Source of the DNA: Agromyces sp. LHK192
GTDB taxonomy: Bacteria; Actinomycetota; Actinomycetes; Actinomycetales; Microbacteriaceae
Reading direction: 5' to 3'
DNA: 64,000 nt
Assembly: GCF_004006235.1 (NCBI RefSeq)
Contig: NZ_CP034753.1
Span: forward strand, 2,542,001-2,606,000
Positions within the stretch are counted from its first letter, which is position 1. Every line of letters starts with the position of its first letter. The notes beneath the pieces were generated by a model. The model was not told where the DNA came from. It made no database searches and was given only the letters and a program-made list of their open reading frames with translations. A program made the translations under genes and the position numbers. Below are positions 57,000 to 64,000 of this stretch, piece by piece.

Positions 57000-58175
57000 C
57001 TACGGCTCCAGCACGACCTTGATGCAGCCGTCCTCCTTCTTCATGAAGGTGTCGTAGAGCTCGGGCGCGCGGTCGAGCGGCACGCGATGCGTGACGAGGT
57101 CCTCGACGCCCAACGGGTCGGCCGGGTCCTCCACCAGCGGCAACAGTTCGTCGCGCCAGCGGTGCACGTTGCACTGCCCCATCCGCAGCGTCACCTGCTT
57201 GTCGAACATCGAGATGAACGGCATCGGGTCGGCCGCGCCCGCGTAGACACCGCTGAGCGACACCGTGCCGCCGCGCTGCACGAGATCGAGCGCGAGGTGC
57301 AGCGCCGCGAGCCGATCCACCCCGGCCTTCTGCATGAGCGGCTTCGCGGCGGCATCCGGAAGGATGCCGACCGCCTTCTGCACGAACTCGACGCCGGGGT
57401 TGCCGTGCGCCTCCATGCCGACGGCGTCGACGACGCCCTCGGGGCCGCGACCGTCCGTGAGGTCGCGCAGCAGGTCGGCCACGTCGTCCACGAGGTCGAA
57501 GGTCTGCACGCCGTGCCGCTGGGCCATCTCGCGCCGCTCGGGCACCGGATCGACGGCGAGGACACGATGACCGAGGTGCCGTCCGATCCGGGCTGCGAAC
57601 TGCCCGACGGGCCCGAGCCCGAGCACGGCGAGCGTACCGCCCTCCGGCAGGTTCGCGTACTGCACGCCCTGCCAGGCGGTCGGCAGGATGTCGCTGAGGA
57701 AGAGGTACCGGTCGTCGGGAAGCTCCCTGCCGACCACGTACGCGTTCCCGTCGGCCAGGCGCACCCGCAGGTACTCCGCCTGCCCGCCCGGGACCGAACC
57801 GTACAGCTCGGTGTAGCCGTAGAGGTCGGCACCGGTGTCGGTCTGCCGGTTCTGCGTCGTCTCGCACTGCGTGGTGAGGCCGCGACGGCACATGTGGCAC
57901 TCGCCGCACGCGATGACGAAGGGGACGACGACGCGGTCGCCCACGGCGACGCGCCGGACCGCCGGCCCGACCTCCTCCACGACGCCCATCGGCTCGTGCC
58001 CGAGGATGTCGCCCTTCGCGAGGAACGGGCCGAGGACGTTGTAGAGGTGCAGGTCCGATCCGCAGATCGCGGTCGAGGTGATGCGGATGATCGCGTCGGT
58101 CGGTTCCTCGATCCGCGGGTCCGGCACGGCTTCGACGCTGACCTTGCCGGTTCCCTGCCACGTGAGTGCTCTCAT
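57000..58175 (-). CDS. Zinc-dependent alcohol/formaldehyde dehydrogenase family
   Basis: 391 residues. MDR superfamily. Catalytic zinc: Cys in STAICGSDLHLY and the GHEPMGVVEEVG motif. Structural zinc Cys cluster CGECHMCRRGLTTQC. Rossmann LAVLGLGPVGQFAARIGRHL. The insert GYTELYGSVPGGQAEYLRVR and a large loop near GVVDAVGMEAHGNPG match glutathione-independent formaldehyde dehydrogenase-like types. ATG 58175 with GAGGAGG. It lies 13 nt after the katE stop and is probably in one operon. Confidence 0.92.
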   Translation of the reverse strand: MRALTWQGTGKVSVEAVPDPRIEEPTDAIIRITSTAICGSDLHLYNVLGPFLAKGDILGHEPMGVVEEVGPAVRRVAVGDRVVVPFVIACGECHMCRRGLTTQCETTQNRQTDTGADLYGYTELYGSVPGGQAEYLRVRLADGNAYVVGRELPDDRYLFLSDILPTAWQGVQYANLPEGGTLAVLGLGPVGQFAARIGRHLGHRVLAVDPVPERREMAQRHGVQTFDLVDDVADLLRDLTDGRGPEGVVDAVGMEAHGNPGVEFVQKAVGILPDAAAKPLMQKAGVDRLAALHLALDLVQRGGTVSLSGVYAGAADPMPFISMFDKQVTLRMGQCNVHRWRDELLPLVEDPADPLGVEDLVTHRVPLDRAPELYDTFMKKEDGCIKVVLEP

Positions 58176-58188
58176 CGTTCGGTCCTCC

Positions 58189-60339
58189 TCATTCCGAGAC
58201 CGTCGCGAGACGGTCCCATGCTCGATGCGTGGGCAGGGCGCGGAGCACCCCGCCGACCGCGTCATCCGGACCGCCCGTGACGATGCCGGCATCATCGGGC
58301 TCGACGCCGAGGCGGGCGAGCATCGACTCGGCCCCCGTGGCGAAGCCGAGTGCCTTGCCGTGCCGGTACGCCTCCTCGAGCAGTCGCACGGTTCGCCGAT
58401 CGTCGGAAGCCGCGAGCAGGACGATCGCGTCCAGCTCGACGCTCGCGGCCGTGTGCGCGGTGCGCTGCACGGGAATCCCGCCGAGCATCCCGCCGTGCGG
58501 CGCGATCACCAGGGGCACCACGGATGCCTCGTCGAGCGTCCGGCGCACCGAGGCGAGCACGTCGGGGTCGGTCGCGTCGTCCGCGACGACGCCGACGGTG
58601 CGACCCTCGATCGGCCACGCATCGCCGACCATGCGCAGCGCCGGGCTGTCGGCGACCTCGGCGACCTCGACCGTCGGTTCGGGCGCGGGGAGGCCGAGCA
58701 GGTCGGCGATCTCGGCGCACAGCACGGCGTCGATGTTGGCCAACGCGACCAGTTGCCGCTGCTTGATCGGCTGCTCGTAGCACTTGCCGAGTTCGAACGC
58801 GTAGGCCTCGACCACATGCGCCTGCTCGATCGGCGTGAGCGAACGGTAGAACATCCGCACCTGCGTGAAGTGGTCGTCGAAGCTCGCAGGCTGACGCCGT
58901 TCCTTGACCGATTCGGCGATCGGCGCGGGCACCTCGATGAACGCGGCGTCGTCGGCTCCGGCGTGGAAGGGGCATCCGCCGTCCAAGGAATTCGGACGGT
59001 ACGGCGCGACCCCCGTGTGCACCGCCGTCTGGTGCATCCCGTCGCGCAGCATGTCGTTCACCTCGGCGTGCGGGCGGTTGATCGGCAACTGCGCGAAGTT
59101 CGGCCCGCCGAGCCGGGTGAGCTGGGTGTCGAGGTACGAGAAGAGCCGGCCCTGCAGCAGCGGGTCGTTCGTCACGTCGATGCCGGGCACGAGATGGCCG
59201 GGGTGGAACGCGACCTGCTCGGTCTCGGCGAAGTAGTTCGAGGGGTTGGCGTCGAGCGTCATCGTGCCGATCACCTGCAGCGGCGCCAGCTCCTCGGGCA
59301 CGATCTTCGTCGGGTCGAGCAGGTCGATGCCCTCGAACGCCTCGTCCGGTGTGTCGGGCATGACCTGGAGGGCGAGATCCCACTGCGGGAACGCGCCCGA
59401 CTCGATCGCGTCGGCCAGGTCTCGCCGATGGAAGTCGGGGTCCTTGCCCGCGAGCAGTTGCGCCTCCTCCCACGTGAGGCCGTGCGTGCCGAGTTTCGGC
59501 CGCCAGTGGATCTTCACGAGCGAGGTCTCGCCTGCGGCGTTCTCGAACCGGAACGTGTGGACGCCGAAACCCTGCATCATGCGATACGAGCGGGGAATGC
59601 CGCGGTCGGACATGTTCCAGATCGTGTGGTGCTGCGCTTCGGTGTGCAGCGACACGAAGTCCCAGAACGTGTCGTGCGCCGACTGCGCCTGCGGGATCTC
59701 CCGGTCGGGATGCGGCTTCCCGGCGTGGATGACATCGGGGAACTTGATCGCGTCCTGGATGAAGAACACCGGGATGTTGTTGCCGACGAGGTCGTAGACG
59801 CCCTCCTGGGTGTAGAACTTCGTGGCGAACCCTCGCGTGTCGCGCACGGTGTCGGCCGAGCCGCGCGACCCCAGCACCGTCGAGAACCGCACGAACACGC
59901 GCGTCCGAACGCCGCTGCGGAGGAAGGCGGCCTTCGTCACGCCCTCAGCGGCGCCGTTGGCCTCGAACACGCCGTGCGCCGCGGCGCCGCGGGCGTGCAC
60001 GGCCCGCTCGGGGATGCGCTCGTGGTCGAAGTGCATGATCTTCTCGCGCAGGTGGTGGTCCTGCAGCAGCACCGGTCCGCGCGGGCCGGCCTTCAGCGAG
60101 TGGTCGGTGTCGGGGAGCCGGGCCCCTTGCGCCGTCGTGAGGAAGGCGCCCTGCTGCGCGACCGCTTCGGGCGGGACGTCGGTGAGCGCCCCGGTCGGCG
60201 TCCGCCGTTCCGGACCGCGCTGGTCGGGCTTGGGCGGAAGCGGCGGCCGCGGCGTCGTCGCCTCCTCCGGACTCGGGGTCTCGGGCGCAGGCGCCCCCGG
60301 GATGTCGATCGGATCCGTCTCACGCTGCTCGTCCGCCAC
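58189..60339 (-). CDS. katE: Large-subunit catalase (KatE-type, clade 2)
   Basis: 716 residues. Heme catalase: catalytic His in [14 protein letters not shown], Asn in [14 protein letters not shown], and the heme Tyr in [13 protein letters not shown]. The C-terminal flavodoxin/DJ-1-like domain (from residue 580, [20 protein letters not shown]) marks the large-subunit clade. A proline-rich, charged N-terminal 60 residues precede the core. GTG 60339 has AAGGAG 7 nt upstream. Detoxifies peroxide under stationary or desiccation stress; context supports a stress operon. Confidence 0.94.
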   Translation of the reverse strand: MADEQRETDPIDIPGAPAPETPSPEEATTPRPPLPPKPDQRGPERRTPTGALTDVPPEAVAQQGAFLTTAQGARLPDTDHSLKAGPRGPVLLQDHHLREKIMHFDHERIPERAVHARGAAAHGVFEANGAAEGVTKAAFLRSGVRTRVFVRFSTVLGSRGSADTVRDTRGFATKFYTQEGVYDLVGNNIPVFFIQDAIKFPDVIHAGKPHPDREIPQAQSAHDTFWDFVSLHTEAQHHTIWNMSDRGIPRSYRMMQGFGVHTFRFENAAGETSLVKIHWRPKLGTHGLTWEEAQLLAGKDPDFHRRDLADAIESGAFPQWDLALQVMPDTPDEAFEGIDLLDPTKIVPEELAPLQVIGTMTLDANPSNYFAETEQVAFHPGHLVPGIDVTNDPLLQGRLFSYLDTQLTRLGGPNFAQLPINRPHAEVNDMLRDGMHQTAVHTGVAPYRPNSLDGGCPFHAGADDAAFIEVPAPIAESVKERRQPASFDDHFTQVRMFYRSLTPIEQAHVVEAYAFELGKCYEQPIKQRQLVALANIDAVLCAEIADLLGLPAPEPTVEVAEVADSPALRMVGDAWPIEGRTVGVVADDATDPDVLASVRRTLDEASVVPLVIAPHGGMLGGIPVQRTAHTAASVELDAIVLLAASDDRRTVRLLEEAYRHGKALGFATGAESMLARLGVEPDDAGIVTGGPDDAVGGVLRALPTHRAWDRLATVSE

Positions 60340-60476
60340 GGTTCGCTCCTTCGCTGGCCTTGGTGCGGCAGGCTATGTCGCGCGCCGCGGCATCGGGAAC
60401 GGGCTTGACTTCCCGTGTCGTCGGCGTAGGGTGCGGCCTCGGCCGTCCTTGACTCCGTCCCCCACCGGCCGGCGGA

Positions 60477-62840
60477 TCAGGAACCGAAGGCGGCGTCGAA
60501 CGACCGCGGTTCGCGTCCGGGGGGCTGCGTGGGGCGCGGGCCGGGGTCGGCCATCGGCGGCGTTGGCATCCGCCAGCCGGGCCCGGCCGCGAGCTCGAAC
60601 CGCTCGCCGAAGTGGTGGAGCGTGATCGGGTCACCACCGGCGAGCCGATAGGTCGTGGCGTCGGGTCGGATCTCGAGTCGAAGCGTCTCGCCGCCGACCT
60701 TGACGCCGAACGCGAGTCGACCGATCGCATCGGGCAGACGCGGTGCGAAACGCAGGCCCTCGTCGCTGTCGCGCAGCCCCCCGAATCCGGCGACCAACGC
60801 GGTCCAGATCCCGGCGAGCGAGGCGAGATGCAGGCCGTCCTCGGCATCGCCGCGGACGTCGTCGAGGTCGATCGTCGCAGCCTCGGCGAGATAGTCCGCG
60901 GCGAGTCCGAGGTGGCCCACCTCCTCGGCGATCACCGCCTGTGGACCGGCCGAGAGCGAGGAGTCGCGTACGGTCAGCGACTCGGCGTACGCGAACGCCC
61001 CCGCCTTCTCCTCGAACGTGAACGCGTCGTGCCGGAAATGGAGCGCGAGGACGAGGTCGGCCTGCTTGACGACCTGCTTGCGGTAGAGGTCGAAGTACGG
61101 GAAGTGCTCCTGGAGCGGGTACTCAGACGACGCCGTCTGCTCGAAGTGCCATCGCTCGGCGGCGTTGTACCCGGCCGCCTGCTCGGGGATCCGCCGTCGC
61201 TGGTCGATCGGGACGGTCATCGCGATCGCGATCGCCGACCACTCCTCGACCTCCGCGTCGCCGACGCCGAGGGCTATCGCCTCGGCGGGATACCGGCGCA
61301 CCGCATCCGCCGCCGCCGTGAGGTTCAGCTGCGCCATGAGGTTGGTGAAGGCGTTGTCGTCGACGATCGCCGAATACTCGTCGGGGCCGGTGACGCCGTC
61401 GACGTGGAACCCGCCGGAGTCGTCCCAGCGACCCAGTGCGACCCACAGCCTCGCGGTCTCCACGAGCAGTTCCAGGCCCGCGTCGCGTTCGAACGCGCGA
61501 TCACCCGTCGCGCGCACGTAGTGGACGACCGCCGCGGCGATGTCGGCATCGAGGTGGAACGCGTTGGTGCTCGCGGGCCAGTATCCGGAGCTCTCGCGTC
61601 CGTCGACGGTGCGCCACGCGAACGCGGCGCCGGCGAGGTGGAGTTCGCGGGCGCGTCGCCTGGCATGCGCGAGCGTCGCGTGCCGCCAGCGCAGCCCCTC
61701 TCGTGCGGCATCCGGAGCCGTCGCGGTCAGGACGGGGAGCACGAAGGCCTCGAAGTCCCAGAACGTGTGCCCGGCGTACCCCGCGCCGGAGAGGCCCTTC
61801 CCAGGCACCGGACGCAGATCGGCCCGAGCCGCCGACTGGAAGATGTGGAACAGCGCGAATCGGACGGCCTGCTGCAGCCGCAGCGGCCCCTCGACCTCGA
61901 CGTCCGCGCAGGTCCAGAACTCGTCGAGGCGGGCGCGCTGCGCGGCGACGAGGCCGTCCCAGCCGAGCAGATCCGCCTCCGCGACCGCAGCGTCGGCCCG
62001 GTCGCGCAACGTGGCCGGCGACGACTCGGCCGACCATTCGTGGCCGACGAACTTGACGAGTTCGAATCGATCGCCGGCCCCGAGCGACGCGATCATGGTC
62101 GTCCTCGCCAGGTCGCCGGATGCCTCGGTCTCGGTGTGCACCCCGCGCGGAGCCGTGGCCCGATGATCCATCGACACCGCGACGCCGACCCCGCTGCGTC
62201 GCGTGCGATGCACGAGCGACGCGCGCCCGTCGACGACGTCATGGGAGACCGCCTCCAGCGGTGTGCGCAGCGCCTCCATCACCCGGTCGTCGGGATGCAC
62301 CTCGGGCAGCGGCGAGTTGGCGATGAGCTCGGATTGCACCGTCAGCGTGATCGGTCGGTCCACCGCCTCGACCACCAGACGGACCGCACCGATCGAGCGA
62401 TGCTCGAGCGAGACCATCCGCGTGGACTCGATGCGCACCGACCTTCCGGCAGGCGTCGTCCATTCGAGTTCGCGCTCGAGCACGCCCCGACGGAAGTCGA
62501 GTCGCTGCCGGTGCAGGCGCACCGTCCCCCTCCGCACGTCGAGCGGCTCGTCGTCGACGAAGCAGCGGATGACCGCGCCGTCCGGGATGTTGATCACGCT
62601 CTGGCCGTGCTCCGGGTATCCGAATCCGGACTCCGCGTACGGCATCGGATGCTCCTCGAAGACGCCGTTGAGGTAGCTCCCCGCGTTGCCGCACGGCTCG
62701 CCCTCGTCGAGGTTGCCACGCCAGCCGAGGTGGCCGTTGGACAGCGCGAAGACCGACTCGCGGTGAGCGAGTCGTTCGGTGTCGAGCCCCTCGAGGCCGA
62801 CGCCCCACGGCTCGACGGACCACGGCAGCGGCCGGCTCAT
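60477..62840 (-). CDS. Glycoside hydrolase family 65 (disaccharide phosphorylase/hydrolase)
   Basis: 787 residues. GH65 layout: N-terminal beta-sandwich, helical linker, an (alpha/alpha)6 barrel and a C-terminal beta domain. HTFWDFEAFVLPVLTATAPD (barrel entry), the catalytic acid Glu in DGVTGPDEYSAIVDDN, KQADLVLALHF, and the phosphate-binding GLHLASLAGIWTALVAGFGG are visible; together they favour a phosphorylase (trehalose, maltose, kojibiose or nigerose). The gene stands alone, without a sugar transporter or beta-phosphoglucomutase. ATG 62840 is preferred over an upstream in-frame ATG at 62954. Confidence 0.88.
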   Translation of the reverse strand: MSRPLPWSVEPWGVGLEGLDTERLAHRESVFALSNGHLGWRGNLDEGEPCGNAGSYLNGVFEEHPMPYAESGFGYPEHGQSVINIPDGAVIRCFVDDEPLDVRRGTVRLHRQRLDFRRGVLERELEWTTPAGRSVRIESTRMVSLEHRSIGAVRLVVEAVDRPITLTVQSELIANSPLPEVHPDDRVMEALRTPLEAVSHDVVDGRASLVHRTRRSGVGVAVSMDHRATAPRGVHTETEASGDLARTTMIASLGAGDRFELVKFVGHEWSAESSPATLRDRADAAVAEADLLGWDGLVAAQRARLDEFWTCADVEVEGPLRLQQAVRFALFHIFQSAARADLRPVPGKGLSGAGYAGHTFWDFEAFVLPVLTATAPDAAREGLRWRHATLAHARRRARELHLAGAAFAWRTVDGRESSGYWPASTNAFHLDADIAAAVVHYVRATGDRAFERDAGLELLVETARLWVALGRWDDSGGFHVDGVTGPDEYSAIVDDNAFTNLMAQLNLTAAADAVRRYPAEAIALGVGDAEVEEWSAIAIAMTVPIDQRRRIPEQAAGYNAAERWHFEQTASSEYPLQEHFPYFDLYRKQVVKQADLVLALHFRHDAFTFEEKAGAFAYAESLTVRDSSLSAGPQAVIAEEVGHLGLAADYLAEAATIDLDDVRGDAEDGLHLASLAGIWTALVAGFGGLRDSDEGLRFAPRLPDAIGRLAFGVKVGGETLRLEIRPDATTYRLAGGDPITLHHFGERFELAAGPGWRMPTPPMADPGPRPTQPPGREPRSFDAAFGS

Positions 62841-63012
62841 CCGCGACGGCCCGATCGACGAAGGCGGTCGGGGGGCGGCGGAACGCAGGTCATGTTCCAC
62901 CCTTACCGGTCGCGGACGTCTGCACCCAAGCCCTTGACACCTCGTTCGGTGCACGGCCGCCGACTCCGTCGTGGCCTCATGCGTGACAGCGCGGCGCCCC
63001 CGCGCCGGCCGG

Positions 63013-63042
63013 TTGACACGCCCCGCTCCGGGTGGCGATCAT
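63013..63042 (+). promoter_or_regulatory. Promoter of the PAS-GAF-GGDEF gene
   Basis: Perfect -35 TTGACA (63013-63018), 18-nt spacer, -10 GATCAT (63037-63042). The start point would fall at or beside the ATG at 63049. Confidence 0.55.
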
Positions 63043-63086
63043 TCCTGCATGTGCTTCCCAATCGCCGCGCTCGCCACGCTTCCCGC

Positions 63087-64000
63087 ATGCTGCCTCGACT
63101 GACGACGTGCGGCCTGATCGCGGTCGATCCGCTCGGCACCATCGTCGACGTGAATCAGACCGTCGTGGACTGGACGGGGAGTGAGCGTGCCGGGCTCATC
63201 GGTCGTCCGCTCGAGACGATCCTGACCCTGCGACTGCCGGTCGGCGGGCCCGAGGGCTTCCGGCCGACCGACGCGACCCTGCACGGCGGCTCGGGCATCG
63301 TCCGCCCGGTCGTGGTCGGGGCGCTCGACGAGGACTCCGCCGGCGGCGGCATGCGGATCGCCGTCTACGACGTCTCCGCGCGCTCGGTGTTCGCGCTCGG
63401 CCTGCAGGGTGCCGAGGCGAAGACCGAGCGCGGTCGTCGACGGCTCCAGATCCTGCTGAACTCGGCGGTGGGTTTCGGGGCGATCCGCACCGAGGTCGAA
63501 GCCGCGGAACTGCTCGTCGACGTCGCCCAACGGGCGTTCGCGGCGACGTTCGTCTCCGTCCACCTGCGCGAATCCGACGGCGTCGAGCAGGTCGCCGGCG
63601 TGAATCCGCTCCAGGCGCACTGGCCGGCCGGGTTCGGCGCACCCGGTTCGTTCACCCTCGCGAGCGGCGCGGTGCTCGTCGTCCGCTCACCCGAGGACGC
63701 CGACCGGTACGTGCCCGATCCGCCGATGAGCAAGGTCTACCGCGCCGCGGGGATCGAAGCGGCGATCGCCTCGCCCATCCGCTCGAAGGGTGAATCGATC
63801 GGTTCGATGGTCTGCTACTTCGACCACCCGCGCGAGTTCGACGAGGAAGCCGTGCCGCTCGCCGAAGCGCTCACGAACCAGGCCGCCCAGGCGATCGCGC
63901 GGGTGCGTCTCGAGGAATCGCTGCGCCGCGCCGCCATGCACGACGAAGTGACCGGGCTGCCCAGCCGCCGCCTGTTCGAAGAGGACGTCACCCATGCCAT
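63087..64000 (+). CDS. PAS-GAF-GGDEF sensor/diguanylate cyclase, 3' end outside window
   Basis: 304 residues are visible before the window ends. PAS-like part at residues 10-100 (GLIAVDPLGTIVDVNQTVVD, WTGSERAGLIGRPLETIL); GAF part at about 115-270 (LLNSAVGFGAIRTEVEAAEL, YVPDPPMSKVYRAAGIEAAI, SPIRSKGESIGSMVCYFDH); then the start of a GGDEF domain at residue 284 (MHDEVTGLPSRRLFEEDVTH). The product should make, or have lost the ability to make, c-di-GMP; the active-site GGDEF is beyond the edge. ATG 63087 is the first in frame; GTG 63051 is an alternative. Divergent from the GH65 gene. Confidence 0.8.
   Translation, partial: MLPRLTTCGLIAVDPLGTIVDVNQTVVDWTGSERAGLIGRPLETILTLRLPVGGPEGFRPTDATLHGGSGIVRPVVVGALDEDSAGGGMRIAVYDVSARSVFALGLQGAEAKTERGRRRLQILLNSAVGFGAIRTEVEAAELLVDVAQRAFAATFVSVHLRESDGVEQVAGVNPLQAHWPAGFGAPGSFTLASGAVLVVRSPEDADRYVPDPPMSKVYRAAGIEAAIASPIRSKGESIGSMVCYFDHPREFDEEAVPLAEALTNQAAQAIARVRLEESLRRAAMHDEVTGLPSRRLFEEDVTHA

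Noticed and set aside
60405..60432. TTGACT-16-TAGGGT promoter-like sequence on the plus strand
   Set aside because: It points into the 3' end of the GH65 gene with no frame or RNA feature downstream.

Overview
The window is a chromosomal segment of a high-GC actinobacterium. The evidence is near-exclusive G/C third codon positions, many GTG and TTG starts, several leaderless-type promoters (TAnnnT followed by 6 nt and the start codon), a DUF3039 gene beside pncB, a rdgB-rph-murI cluster and an actinobacterial Tad pilus locus. Gene content and codon habits fit the Microbacteriaceae (Agromyces-like), but the genus is an inference. No rRNA, transposase, integrase, phage module or CRISPR array was seen. 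No gene-free stretch exceeds about 300 bases; the longest gap, 31416-31700, holds only promoter sequence.

Layout. 3-6.2 kb: a 5'-truncated MFS transporter, a lipoprotein, a PPOX-fold oxidoreductase, RidA, a WYL regulator, a PadR-HAAS regulator/membrane pair, and an alpha/beta hydrolase preceded by a 15-codon leader ORF and a hairpin next to its ribosome binding site. 6.4-11.8 kb: a translationally coupled tad operon (tadA-tadB-tadC-pilin-tadE-tadE-tadG) behind a patatin gene. 12-18 kb: serine hydrolase lipoprotein, NmrA protein, acyltransferase 3, tRNA-Leu(UAG), TSUP exporter and a second PadR-HAAS pair with a perfect 25-bp operator. 18-24 kb: a membrane-fused ECF sigma factor, an LLM oxidoreductase, an iron-box-controlled heme oxygenase, DedA and a CDF exporter. 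23.8-27.7 kb: housekeeping genes rdgB, rph, murI, pncB and DUF3039. 27.7-31.4 kb: an ABC exporter whose ATPase carries about 450 disordered residues.

31.7-40 kb is a cell-surface polymer region: a LicC-like nucleotidyltransferase, a TagG/TagH-type exporter, a TagB/TagF-type glycerophosphotransferase, two GT2 glycosyltransferases and a CDP-alcohol phosphotransferase. Together they could activate, polymerise and export a phosphate-containing glycopolymer. 40-52.6 kb: HtrA protease, an aminotransferase, a hydrolase with divergent TetR and an overlapping XRE regulator, an NmrA protein, a nitrilase, a ClbS/DfsB protein, an M23-like protein, an NhaA-DsbA fusion and NDH-2. 52.7-64 kb: an MpaB oxygenase, a second WYL regulator, and a stress/carbon cluster (SRPBCC, SDR, zinc alcohol dehydrogenase, KatE catalase, GH65 enzyme) ending in a PAS-GAF-GGDEF gene cut by the window edge.

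Points most worth a second look: the leader-controlled hydrolase, the strong excess of GGATGCC/GGCATCC (also forming terminator stems), the sigma factor with its own membrane anchor and outer domain, and the surface-polymer locus with a variant CDP-alcohol motif.
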